A stretch of DNA of 43,236 nt from Bacillus massiliglaciei (GCF_900098925.1 NZ_LT622359.1:616650-659885), one strand, 5' to 3'; shown: positions 7,328 through 15,306, numbered from the stretch's first letter. Notes: generated from the letters alone by a model not told the origin. Numbers and translations are program-made.

Positions 7328-8779
7328 ATGGAACAGCATGCATGGATTAACGGTGAGTGGGTTCAGGGTGCAGGAAGGCGGCGGGAACTGATTAACCCGG
7401 CGACAGGGGAAATCATGCAAACGATTCAAGAAACATCTGAGGAACAAACTGAGGCTGCGATTGAAGCGGCTCATCAGGCCTTTTATTATTCGGACTGGTC
7501 AAAGGATCAGAAACTGCGGGTCAAAGTGATGAATCAATTGGCTGATTTAATGGATTTAGAGAAAGAAGCTCTGGCGAAAATCGAAACAGAGAATACAGGA
7601 AAACCGATTAAAGAGGCGAGGATAGATGTGGAGGACAGCATTGCCTGCCTGCGCTATTATGCCCATTTTATTGAGGAAGAAACTCCTTGGCAAAAGGAAA
7701 TGGAAGATGGGACAGTCAGTCGGGTGATCCGGGAACCGGTTGGAGTCTGCGGTTTGATTGTACCTTGGAATTTCCCTTTGCTTTTGGGCATGTGGAAGCT
7801 GGCACCGGCTCTGGCCGCAGGAAATACGATTGTTTTTAAACCATCGGAGTGGACGCCGCTGTCTTTCATCAAGCTGGCCGGGCTGATCCATCAGAGCGGC
7901 ATGCCAAAAGGGGTGTTCAATCTTATATTGGGGGCAGGAGACCCTGTTGGGAAAACAATTGTAGAAAGTGATAAGGTGAACAAAATCTCGTTCACAGGAG
8001 GTTCGGAAACAGGGAAGCGGATCAATGAGCAATGTGCCCGTTCACTAAAAAGGGTCTCGCTGGAACTGGGAGGAAAGTCCCCTTTACTTGTGCTGGAAGA
8101 TGCAGATTTGGATCTGGCAGCAGAATGGGCAGCATATGGTGCGTTCTTCAACCAGGGAGAAGTGTGTGTGGCCTCCTCTCGAATTTTAGTACAGGATAAA
8201 ATCTATCAAGCGTTTATAGAAAGACTGGCTGAAAAGGCTTCATTCATACAGATAGGCGATCCTTTGAATGAGAGAACAGAGATGGGTCCGCTGATTTCAG
8301 CGGAGCATGTTGAAAAAGTGACTGGATATATTTCGAAAGGCCTGTCGGAAGGAGCAAGCCTCTTATATGGCGGAAAAACACTGAAGCAGCCGGGCTATTT
8401 TCTTCAGCCGACGATATTTGCGGATGTAACTCAGGACATGCAAATCGTTCAGGAAGAAATTTTTGGACCTGTTGTGACCATTCAGTCATTTCAGGATGAA
8501 GCGGAAGCTATTCGATTAGCCAATGGGACAAAATTCGGACTGGCAGCCGGCATTCTGTCTGCAGATGAAGAGAAGGCGGCAGAAATCGCTGCAAAGCTCC
8601 AAGCCGGGACGATTTGGATCAATAGCTATCATACACCATACGTAGAAACATCCTGGGGCGGATATAAACAAAGCGGAATTGGCCGGGAATTAGGTCCGCA
8701 AGGATACTACGGGTTTACAGAGACGAAGCATATCAACAGCAGAAGAGAAATAGAGAAACTTGGGTGGTGCGGTTTTTAA
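7328..8779 (+). CDS. NAD(P)-dependent aldehyde dehydrogenase
   Basis: Oxidises an aldehyde to the carboxylic acid. It is a full-length member (483 aa) of the betaine/aminobutyraldehyde dehydrogenase-like group. Visible landmarks, numbered from MEQHAWING, are PWNF (146-149), the cofactor loop FTGGSETGK (222-230), the general base Glu246 in LELGGK and the catalytic Cys280 in FFNQGEVC. EEIFGPVV and the C-terminal GGYKQSGIGRELG are also present. The frame is open from 7286, but MEQHAW is where family members begin, and GGAGAGG lies 11 bases upstream. It is the first gene of a sigma-54 operon with an NCS1 permease and a cyclase-family hydrolase. Substrate is unknown; an amino- or guanidino-aldehyde fits the neighbours. 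Confidence 0.92.
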   Translation: MEQHAWINGEWVQGAGRRRELINPATGEIMQTIQETSEEQTEAAIEAAHQAFYYSDWSKDQKLRVKVMNQLADLMDLEKEALAKIETENTGKPIKEARIDVEDSIACLRYYAHFIEEETPWQKEMEDGTVSRVIREPVGVCGLIVPWNFPLLLGMWKLAPALAAGNTIVFKPSEWTPLSFIKLAGLIHQSGMPKGVFNLILGAGDPVGKTIVESDKVNKISFTGGSETGKRINEQCARSLKRVSLELGGKSPLLVLEDADLDLAAEWAAYGAFFNQGEVCVASSRILVQDKIYQAFIERLAEKASFIQIGDPLNERTEMGPLISAEHVEKVTGYISKGLSEGASLLYGGKTLKQPGYFLQPTIFADVTQDMQIVQEEIFGPVVTIQSFQDEAEAIRLANGTKFGLAAGILSADEEKAAEIAAKLQAGTIWINSYHTPYVETSWGGYKQSGIGRELGPQGYYGFTETKHINSRREIEKLGWCGF

Positions 8780-8801
8780 AAAAATGAAGGGGGATACGAG
8801 A

Positions 8802-10175
8802 ATGGCGAATGGTCAAGCGGGAATGGGCAGGGATAATATTCTGCCGGTAACAAGAAGCGGGAGAACCATGGGGCTGTGGAGTACGTTTGCCCTCTGGCTG
8901 GCAGCCAATGTGGTCATCACTTCCATTATGACAGGGATGATGTTCATTCCTGATTTATCAATCAAAGAGGCGATGTTTGCGATTGTAGCAGGTTCTGTTA
9001 TCGGGGCGATTCCTTTAGCGCTGACTGGGTATATTGGGACACGGACAGGTTTATCCACCATGGTGATGGCAAGGGCCTCTTTTGGACAAAAAGGTGCTAT
9101 ATTGCCTGCTTTAGTCAATACTGTCGTATTGGTTGGGTGGAGCTGGATACAGGCTTATATGGCCGGTCTGAGTCTGAATTATGCTGTTCACTATACATTT
9201 GGCTACAGCAATATTAACTTATTCGTTATTTTGGCAGAAGTACTGGTAGTAGCCATTACGATTTATGGACATCGGGGTGTCGAAGCAATCGAGAAATATA
9301 TTTCTATTGCGATGCTGGTACTCTCTGCCGTTGTATTTTATAAGCTGTTTACAGAATATGATGCGGGTTCCCTTATCACATTGCAGCTTAGTGAAAATCC
9401 TGCGATTACTTCTATCATTGCGTTTGATATTGTAGTGGCTACAGCCTTCTCCTGGATGTCTTCGGTATGTGACTTTAACCGTTATTGTAAAAGCGAGAAA
9501 GCAGGCATTGCCGGAACATTTGCCGGCTACCTTTTAGCTTCTCTGATTGCGATGGGAATGGGAGCGGTTGTCGGAGGATTCAGCATTCTGGGAGGAATGG
9601 AACAAACCTATGACCCGACCTATTTGCTTGCTCAGCATGGATTTGGGTTAATCGCTTCCCTTGTTGTATTCTTTTCGGTTATTTCCACAAATGTTATGGC
9701 ATTGTTCAGTGCTACCATGTCCTTCATGAATATTGTTCCTAAAATGAACTTTTGGATAATTGGGATGATCCTTGGCGTAATCTGTACAATCGGTGCTCTT
9801 TTTAAGGAACTTCTAATGGCTAACTTTTATGATTTTATTTTATTGATTGCAACCCTGTTCATTCCTGTGTTCGCGATTGTACTGACAGACTTCTTTATTT
9901 TGAAAAAGGGAGAATATGATGCAGAGGAAATCTGCTCTAATAAGAAAGGTACGTATCAATATCAAAAGGGTATTAATATAAGAGCATATATTTCTTATAT
10001 TCTTGGGGCGGGTTTTGCCTTTTATTTCACTTATGTAAGTCCGCTCAGCGTCGGGGCAACCATTCCTACATTTATCATCTCAAGCGGTGTATACTGGGTA
10101 TTAATGTATGTTTCTTATGATGTATCCGGCCGTAAGGGACATGAAGAAATCAGAAGGGACAAGCACGCGGGATAA
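8802..10175 (+). CDS. NCS1-family permease (cytosine/purine/hydantoin type)
   Basis: A 457-aa, 12-TM importer of the nucleobase-cation-symport-1 family. The N-terminal pattern (WSTFALWLAANVVITSIMTG) and the long helix with GYIGTRTGLSTMVMARASFG and VLVGWSWIQAYMAG are characteristic. Members take up nucleobases, allantoin, hydantoins or related small nitrogen heterocycles with protons or sodium. The MANGQAG start has AAGGGGG eight bases upstream; the frame is open further back, into the aldehyde dehydrogenase. It follows that gene by 22 bases and precedes the cyclase gene by 36, so the three are one operon. The substrate is presumably the compound degraded by the neighbours. Confidence 0.9.
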   Translation: MANGQAGMGRDNILPVTRSGRTMGLWSTFALWLAANVVITSIMTGMMFIPDLSIKEAMFAIVAGSVIGAIPLALTGYIGTRTGLSTMVMARASFGQKGAILPALVNTVVLVGWSWIQAYMAGLSLNYAVHYTFGYSNINLFVILAEVLVVAITIYGHRGVEAIEKYISIAMLVLSAVVFYKLFTEYDAGSLITLQLSENPAITSIIAFDIVVATAFSWMSSVCDFNRYCKSEKAGIAGTFAGYLLASLIAMGMGAVVGGFSILGGMEQTYDPTYLLAQHGFGLIASLVVFFSVISTNVMALFSATMSFMNIVPKMNFWIIGMILGVICTIGALFKELLMANFYDFILLIATLFIPVFAIVLTDFFILKKGEYDAEEICSNKKGTYQYQKGINIRAYISYILGAGFAFYFTYVSPLSVGATIPTFIISSGVYWVLMYVSYDVSGRKGHEEIRRDKHAG

Positions 10176-10211
10176 AAACAGAATATTCTAATTTTAAAAA
10201 AGGAGTCTGTA

Positions 10212-10862
10212 ATGAAGATAAGTAAAATAGTAGATTTATCGATTCCGATAACAGCAGCCACACCGGTTTATCCGGGAGACCCGAAGCCTGCTGTGAAACA
10301 GGCGGCTGCGATTGATCAGGATGGATATAACGTCAGTCAGCTTATAGTAGGCTCGCATACAGGAACACATGTCGATGCTCCGTTTCATTTTAAAAGTGAT
10401 GGGTTAAAAATGGATGAGCTGCCCCTTACTCAATTTATGGGGAGAGGACAGGTATTCGATGTAAGGGGCAAACAAAAAGGGAGTGCCGTCACTTTAGAAG
10501 ATGTAAGGCCAGGGATTGAGAAGTGCAGGACAGGTGATATTGCTCTGTTTTTAACTGGATGGTCCCGATATGCAGGAACAGATTTATATTTCGAACATCC
10601 GTATTTGGATCTATCCGTCATCCAAAAGCTATTGGAGCAAGGAATAAGTACGATCTTTATCGATGCCTTGAATATCGATCCTCCTGATGGGAGCTCTTTT
10701 TTAGGCCATGAAGCCATCTTGGGAGCTAATGGAGTGATTGGGGAAAACTTCACGAACTTTGAGCTCATCGATTTTCCTGATCCCCTCATTGTGGCGCTGC
10801 CATTAAAGCTCGAAGGCCTGGATGGATCGCCAGTGAGAGCGGCGGCTATTCAGGTAAAATAA
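10212..10862 (+). CDS. Cyclase-family metal-dependent hydrolase (KynB/isatin hydrolase superfamily)
   Basis: A 216-aa protein of the PF04199 cyclase family, whose known members hydrolyse an aryl formamide (KynB) or open a lactam ring (isatin hydrolase). The family metal motif is intact: HTGTHVDAPFHF at residues 49-60, with a further His in LGHEAIL. The start is set by AAAGGAG seven bases before the ATG. No tryptophan-catabolic gene stands nearby, so formylkynurenine is not an obvious substrate. Its company, an NCS1 permease, aldehyde dehydrogenase and ureohydrolase, suggests hydrolysis of a cyclic or N-acyl amide in a nitrogen-compound pathway; this is inference. Confidence 0.85.
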   Translation: MKISKIVDLSIPITAATPVYPGDPKPAVKQAAAIDQDGYNVSQLIVGSHTGTHVDAPFHFKSDGLKMDELPLTQFMGRGQVFDVRGKQKGSAVTLEDVRPGIEKCRTGDIALFLTGWSRYAGTDLYFEHPYLDLSVIQKLLEQGISTIFIDALNIDPPDGSSFLGHEAILGANGVIGENFTNFELIDFPDPLIVALPLKLEGLDGSPVRAAAIQVK

Positions 10863-10876
10863 TATTCTATGAGACA

Positions 10877-10912
10877 GGCGAAGAAAACGAATTAGTTCTC
10901 TTCGCCTTTTTC
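10877..10912 (+). terminator. Intrinsic terminator of the aldh-permease-cyclase operon
   Basis: GGCGAAGAAAAC and GTTCTCTTCGCC form a 12-bp stem with one mismatch and a short loop, followed by TTTTTC. It separates the operon from the regulator gene. Confidence 0.85.
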
Positions 10913-10951
10913 ATGAGAAGTTTTCGGATACAGCGACAAATGAAAAGTTTC

Positions 10952-11017
10952 TTACAATATTGTAAAAATAGTTTGAAAAAATAGTTAATTTTGAATATGA
11001 TATTCAATAATGAATAT
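10952..11017 (+). promoter_or_regulatory. Promoter and palindromes of the sigma-54 activator gene
   Basis: A sigmaA promoter is visible: TTGAAA (10973-10978), 17 bases, TATGAT (10996-11001). The -10 box lies inside the palindrome TTGAATAT-G-ATATTCAA (10991-11007), whose right arm pairs again with TGAATAT at 11011-11017. A second perfect 14-bp palindrome, TTACAATATTGTAA, lies at 10952-10965 just before the -35 box. The arrangement suggests autoregulation or control by a second factor. Confidence 0.6.
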
Positions 11018-11036
11018 TTTTTGAGGAGGGAGAGCG

Positions 11037-12410
11037 ATGGAACAAAACATTTACGAAGAAGCAGAAGCCATTTTAAACTCTTTAAAAAATGATTTATTAG
11101 TAACGGGCATCGATGGCACGATATTAAGATCGACAAAAACAACCTCCCAAATTTATGGTATGGATGAGAATGAATTAATTGGACGTTCGGTTTATGATTT
11201 GGAAAAGGAGGGAATCTTTAAGCCCGCTATAACTCCGTTAATCATTAAGAAAAAGAAAAAAGCGACTATTGTCCAGACAACGGCGGACGGCAAGAGATTG
11301 CTGGTAACAGGCATCCCGGTTTATAACGGGGAAGGGGAAATCTATCGGATTATCAGTTATTCACATGATATTACAGACCTTATCAGTATGAAGGATTATT
11401 TAGCAAAAATGGAAGATGAAATGACGCGTGTACGGGAAGAGCTGGAACTGTTAAAGGGGGACAATGATGCTCCGGATGGGCTGATTTCCCGTGATAAGAC
11501 GATGAGAAACACGCTGCAGATGGCCAGACAAGTCGCTGAAGTAGATGTAAATACATTGCTGTTAGGGGAGTCCGGTGTAGGGAAAACCTTGATCGCTAAG
11601 TATATACATAATCTAAGCGCGCGAAAAGACGGACCGTTCATTGAAGTGAATTGCGGCGCGATTCCGCCTTCCTTATTTGAGGCTGAAATATTTGGCTATG
11701 AATCGGGCTCGTTTACCGGAGCGAGCCGGAAGGGTAAGGAAGGGCTCGTGGAATTGGCAGATCAAGGAACCTTATTTTTAGATGAGGTCGGCGAGCTTTC
11801 GATGGAAAATCAGGTAAAATTATTAAAGCTGATTCAGGAAAAACAGTTTTACCGGGTAGGCGGAACAAAATTGAAAAAGGTAGATTTCCGATTAGTTGCG
11901 GCGACAAATCAAGATTTAAAGAAAATGGTTGAAAACAAGCTATTCCGGGAAGATTTATATTTTCGGTTAAATGTGGTACCGATTCACATCCCGTCTTTAA
12001 AGGAAAGAAGTGAGGATATTGTGCCGTTGATTTCTTACTTTTTAAAGCACTTCGGCAGCAAATACAATCGGCCGCGGGAAATGGATGAAGCGGCAATGGA
12101 GATATTGGTGAATCATACTTGGAAAGGCAATGTGCGTGAATTAATGAACTTGATTGAGCGTTTAGTGGTCACAACCTCGGCGAAATTAATCTCCGTGGAT
12201 AATTTGCCAGAAACGTTCCGCAGCAATGGAGATATTGAAATCACTTGGGATATAGAGAAATCCAGTTTAAAGGAAATCATTGAAAACGTAGAAAGCCAAG
12301 TTTTTAAGCAGGCAAAGAAAAAGTATCATACTTCCGTTTTGATTGCAGAAAAATTAGGAATCAGTCAGCCTACTGCTATTCGAAAGCTTAATAAATACCA
12401 AATTAAATAA
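11037..12410 (+). CDS. PAS-domain sigma-54-dependent transcriptional activator
   Basis: An enhancer-binding protein of 457 aa, similar in layout to RocR/BkdR-type activators. A PAS sensor fills about residues 8-115. A short coiled coil follows, then the AAA+ domain with Walker A GESGVGKT (177-184) and Walker B LFLDE (246-250). The sigma-54 contact loop reads GSFTGA (224-229) where GAFTGA is usual. A C-terminal helix-turn-helix (SVLIAEKLGISQPTAIRKLNKY) binds DNA. There is no receiver domain, so the PAS domain probably senses a metabolite directly. The gene sits between the two sigma-54-promoted units and surely controls them. AGGAGGGAG precedes the ATG. Confidence 0.93.
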   Translation: MEQNIYEEAEAILNSLKNDLLVTGIDGTILRSTKTTSQIYGMDENELIGRSVYDLEKEGIFKPAITPLIIKKKKKATIVQTTADGKRLLVTGIPVYNGEGEIYRIISYSHDITDLISMKDYLAKMEDEMTRVREELELLKGDNDAPDGLISRDKTMRNTLQMARQVAEVDVNTLLLGESGVGKTLIAKYIHNLSARKDGPFIEVNCGAIPPSLFEAEIFGYESGSFTGASRKGKEGLVELADQGTLFLDEVGELSMENQVKLLKLIQEKQFYRVGGTKLKKVDFRLVAATNQDLKKMVENKLFREDLYFRLNVVPIHIPSLKERSEDIVPLISYFLKHFGSKYNRPREMDEAAMEILVNHTWKGNVRELMNLIERLVVTTSAKLISVDNLPETFRSNGDIEITWDIEKSSLKEIIENVESQVFKQAKKKYHTSVLIAEKLGISQPTAIRKLNKYQIK

Positions 12411-12413
12411 AAG

Positions 12414-12431
12414 TTGGCACGCAGATTGCAT
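12414..12431 (+). promoter_or_regulatory. Sigma-54 promoter of the ureohydrolase gene
   Basis: TTGGCACGCAGATTGCAT matches the -24/-12 consensus almost perfectly (TGGCAC-N5-TTGCA). It starts four bases after the activator gene stop and lies about 83 bases before the ureohydrolase start. Confidence 0.88.
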
Positions 12432-12460
12432 GATAATTGATTATCATGCTTTTTTATTTG
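12428..12460 (+). terminator. Terminator of the activator gene, overlapping the -12 box
   Basis: GCATGATAAT and ATTATCATGC are perfect 10-bp arms around TG, followed by TTTTTTATTT. The left arm includes the last four bases of the sigma-54 -12 element. Transcripts from that promoter should start within the right arm, so they would escape the hairpin while read-through from the activator gene would be stopped. Confidence 0.8.
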
Positions 12461-12513
12461 AAAAGAAGCATCGAGCTGCAATTTAACAATCTATGAAATG
12501 AAGAGGAGATGAA

Positions 12514-13515
12514 GTGTTTATGTATCAGCCAAAGGATGCTTCCCAGTCACCGCGCTTTACAGGTATTCGCACATTTATGAGATTAGAAAATATTCGAACA
12601 ACAGATAATGTGGATTTTGTCATTGTAGGTGTTCCTTTTGATACAGCTGCATCCAATCGGGTCGGAACTAGGTACGGCCCTCAGCATATACGAAACTTTT
12701 CTGTTTTGCTGCGGCCTTATAATCCAGAGCAGGATATCGATGTTTTCGAATATTGTTCCGGTGTGGATTATGGAGATATTGATATTATTCCTGGAAATGT
12801 TCTTCGTACATATGACCGAATGGTCGAAGGGTTGACGCCTATTCTGGAAAAAGGGGTCGTTCCAATTATTTTAGGAGGCGATCATTCTATCTCATTAGGA
12901 AACTTGCGGGCCTTCCATAAGAAATATGGGAAAATGGCGCTTGTCCACTTTGATTCACATGGAGATACATGGGATCAATATTATGGGGAAAAATATACAC
13001 ATGGCACACCATTCAGAAGAGCAGTGGAAGAGGGGCTCATTGATACAGAACATTCTATCCAGGTTGGCATGAGGGGGCCTTTATATGGGCCGGGGGATAT
13101 TCAGGATGCCAGGGACCTGGGCTTTGAAGTGATTACCATGAGTGAAACGAGAAAATTGGGACAGAAAGAAGTTATTCGCCGCATACACGAGAGAGTCGGG
13201 ACAGAACAGCCAGTATTTGTTACGTTTGATATTGATTTTGTTGATCCGGCCTATGCCCCAGGGACAGGGACACCGGAAGTAGCGGGACCGACAAGCCATG
13301 AAGCGCTGGAGTATGTCCGGGCCTTGGATGGTCTCAATTTAGTCGGTTTCGATTTGGTTGAAGTCCTTCCTGCTTATGATCATGGAGAAATTACAGCTGC
13401 TTTGGCATCGGCTGTTGCGTTTGAGATGATGACCTTGGTTGCTTTGAAAAAGAGAAGGCTGAGTGGGAATAAAGAAGGAACTCAGGCATTGCCTTTGGGA
13501 GCGGGGCAGCAGTGA
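12514..13515 (+). CDS. Agmatinase-family ureohydrolase
   Basis: A binuclear-metal hydrolase of the arginase/agmatinase family, which splits urea from a guanidino compound. Metal ligands are visible, numbering from the GTG: GGDHS (H124), HFDSHGDTWD (D147, H149, D151) and FDIDFVDP (D239, D241). The agmatinase-type HGTPFRRAVEEG is at 163-174. The first metal motif reads DSHGD, not the usual DAHxD. GAGGAG stands five bases before the GTG and eleven before an in-frame ATG at 12520, so either may start translation. Length (333 or 331 aa) is normal. It has its own sigma-54 promoter and follows the activator gene. Agmatine, guanidinobutyrate, guanidinopropionate or another guanidino compound are all possible substrates. 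Confidence 0.9.
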   Translation: MFMYQPKDASQSPRFTGIRTFMRLENIRTTDNVDFVIVGVPFDTAASNRVGTRYGPQHIRNFSVLLRPYNPEQDIDVFEYCSGVDYGDIDIIPGNVLRTYDRMVEGLTPILEKGVVPIILGGDHSISLGNLRAFHKKYGKMALVHFDSHGDTWDQYYGEKYTHGTPFRRAVEEGLIDTEHSIQVGMRGPLYGPGDIQDARDLGFEVITMSETRKLGQKEVIRRIHERVGTEQPVFVTFDIDFVDPAYAPGTGTPEVAGPTSHEALEYVRALDGLNLVGFDLVEVLPAYDHGEITAALASAVAFEMMTLVALKKRRLSGNKEGTQALPLGAGQQ

Positions 13516-13539
13516 AGGTAAAAGAGAAAGAAATATAAA

Positions 13540-13577
13540 ATGAGAAAAGGCTATGGCAATCCCAGTGCCATAGCCTT
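13540..13577 (-). terminator. Terminator between the ureohydrolase and mrp genes
   Basis: AAGGCTATGGCA and TGCCATAGCCTT form a perfect 12-bp stem with a 7-base loop. On the minus strand it is followed by TTCTCATTTT, so it mainly serves the mrp gene; on the plus strand the tail is AAATGTG. Confidence 0.7.
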
Positions 13578-13649
13578 AAATGTGTATATAAAACTTTCTT
13601 ATATGAACAGGGGGTGTCGTATAAGAGAAGTGAATAGCTTATTTCTTCT

Positions 13650-14699
13650 TTATTTTAGATTAATGATATCTTCTGCAAGTGAAGCGAAAGTCTCGCCAAC
13701 ATACGTGTCAGCATCATAAATCGTTGCACCTTGCGTTTCTTCCGGTTTAGCGAAAGGAATTTGGGCAATCATATCTGTTTCCAGCTTCTCAGCCAACAGT
13801 TCTCCTCCGCCTTGGCCGAAGAGATATTTACGTGTGCCGTCAGCTTCTTCATAATAGGACATGTTTTCAATCACGCCTAAAATTTCATGCTTTGTATGCT
13901 TAGCCATTACGCCGGCACGTGAAGCAACAAAAGAAGCGACATTATGCGGTGTTGTGACAATTACCTCTTTAGATTGCGGAATCATAGCGGCTACATCAAT
14001 CGCTACATCGCCAGTGCCCGGCGGCAAATCCAGCAGCAAGTAGTCAAGTTCACCCCAATGTGTATTCACGAGGAAGTTCTTGATCCATTTGTTAAGCATG
14101 GGTCCGCGCCACATTACTGGGTTGTCATTGTCTGTGAAGAAGCCCATGGACATTACTTTCACTCCATGGCTTTCAGCAGGAATAACCGTTTGATCGATCA
14201 TGGTCGGTTTTTTGTCAATCTGCATCATGGCAGGAATGCTGAAGCCATAAATATCGGCGTCAAGAATTCCGACTTTTTTGCCGGCCCTTGCGAGAGACAC
14301 GGCCAGGTTAATGGTGACGGTAGATTTACCGACGCCGCCTTTCCCGCTTGTAACTGCGATGAAAGTGACACCTGAATCCGGACGCAGCATTTTGGGCATG
14401 CCGTTTTCCGCTGTGGCGTTCTGTTTTAACGATTGGGTCAATGCAGCCCGTTCTTCTTTGGTCATTTCTCCAAACGTCAAACGCACGCTTGATGCGCCAA
14501 TATTTTTCAGAGAGGTTTCAATATCCTCTTGAATCTTTGCTTTTAAAGGGCATCCAGAGATGGTCAAAACAACTTCCAGCTGAACTTGACCGCCGTTGAT
14601 GCGAATGTTTCGGACCATATTTAGGTCAACGATACTTTTATGCAGCTCAGGATCTTGGACATGCTTCAAGGCATCAATAATTTTTTGTTCTGTTAGCAT
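13650..14699 (-). CDS. Mrp/NBP35-family P-loop ATPase
   Basis: A 349-aa ATPase of the Mrp/ApbC family, often linked to iron-sulfur cluster delivery. An N-terminal DUF59/MIP18-like domain (residues 1-80, with DPELHKSIVDLNMV and TISGCPL) precedes the deviant Walker A GKGGVGKST (119-127) and DLPPGTGD. The CPxC pair that bridges a cluster in many Mrp proteins is absent: the stretch after ENMSYYEEADGTRKY has no cysteine before FGQGGG. The start MLTEQKI is preceded by AAAGGATGG; an open frame from 14777 is rejected because it would begin inside a terminator hairpin. It lies behind the formate dehydrogenase genes and may mature that enzyme, though the terminator between them makes co-transcription partial. 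Confidence 0.9.
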   Translation of the reverse strand: MLTEQKIIDALKHVQDPELHKSIVDLNMVRNIRINGGQVQLEVVLTISGCPLKAKIQEDIETSLKNIGASSVRLTFGEMTKEERAALTQSLKQNATAENGMPKMLRPDSGVTFIAVTSGKGGVGKSTVTINLAVSLARAGKKVGILDADIYGFSIPAMMQIDKKPTMIDQTVIPAESHGVKVMSMGFFTDNDNPVMWRGPMLNKWIKNFLVNTHWGELDYLLLDLPPGTGDVAIDVAAMIPQSKEVIVTTPHNVASFVASRAGVMAKHTKHEILGVIENMSYYEEADGTRKYLFGQGGGELLAEKLETDMIAQIPFAKPEETQGATIYDADTYVGETFASLAEDIINLK

Positions 14700-14729
14700 G
14701 GAACCCATCCTTTCTTGCTGATTTTTGCC

Positions 14730-14782
14730 AAAAAGAGGACGCAGGACTGAAATGGAGAAATAGCGATCCCAGTCCATGCGTC
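14730..14782 (-). terminator. Intrinsic terminator between the DUF1641 and mrp genes
   Basis: On the minus strand GACGCATGGACTG pairs with CAGTCCTGCGTC (one bulged base), then CTCTTTTT. It begins 9 bases after the DUF1641 stop codon. No clear promoter fits in the short space before the mrp start, so mrp may depend on read-through. Confidence 0.7.
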
Positions 14783-14790
14783 TCTCATAA

Positions 14791-15291
14791 TTATTGTTCT
14801 TGTTTTGTTTGGTTCTCTTCTTTTAATTCCCGGCCCATGCCTTTTAAGAAATGGACACCAAAGCCGATCGCTCGGTTTATATCGGGATCATTCAGTGTTT
14901 TCATCAGGCTCATAACGCCGATTTTCTTATCAGACTCTAGGAATTTATTTGCTTCGTCAATCCCTGACATTGTGCTTAACAGAAGTCTGGTCATATGCTC
15001 AGCATCTGCTTTCATTAAGGCGCCGGTTGCACCCATAAGCGTATTGATCAGGTTAGTGACAGGTTCGCGTCCAACCTGCTGAAGGGCAATTTTAGCAATT
15101 TGCTCTTTTCCTTTCAGCATGGAAGTAGCTGCTTCCAGCATTCCGGAGTCACTTAGTTCGCCCAGAACTTTGAAAAGGTTGCTTACTGTCTCTTCATTCT
15201 CCATAACGAGCATTTTCAATTCTTCAAGCTTTTGCTGCTGTGCTGCTTCTTCATTTACTTCTCTGTGTATGTGAGTAATAGGAGCTGCCAT
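14791..15291 (-). CDS. DUF1641 protein (YrhD/YjgD-like), formate dehydrogenase partner
   Basis: A 166-aa soluble, mainly helical protein of the DUF1641 family. In Bacillus such genes (yrhD, yjgD) stand directly behind a formate dehydrogenase-like gene, as here, with only 15 bases between. The conserved C-terminal part reads SLMKTLNDPDINRAIGFGVHFLKGMG. No cofactor motif, signal peptide or cysteine is visible. Its role is not known; a small subunit or assembly factor of the dehydrogenase is the likely reading from context. A GGGGATG ribosome binding site precedes the ATG. Confidence 0.88.
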   Translation of the reverse strand: MAAPITHIHREVNEEAAQQQKLEELKMLVMENEETVSNLFKVLGELSDSGMLEAATSMLKGKEQIAKIALQQVGREPVTNLINTLMGATGALMKADAEHMTRLLLSTMSGIDEANKFLESDKKIGVMSLMKTLNDPDINRAIGFGVHFLKGMGRELKEENQTKQEQ

Positions 15292-15306
15292 GTTTTCATC
15301 CCCTTC

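Noticed and set aside
10212..10862. Kynurenine formamidase (KynB) of tryptophan breakdown
   Set aside because: The fold and metal motif fit, but no tryptophan dioxygenase or kynureninase gene is near, and the operon partners point elsewhere; only the superfamily is named.
13650..14777. Longer mrp start at 14777
   Set aside because: The extra codons lie in an intrinsic terminator hairpin and have no ribosome binding site; family members begin near MLTEQ.
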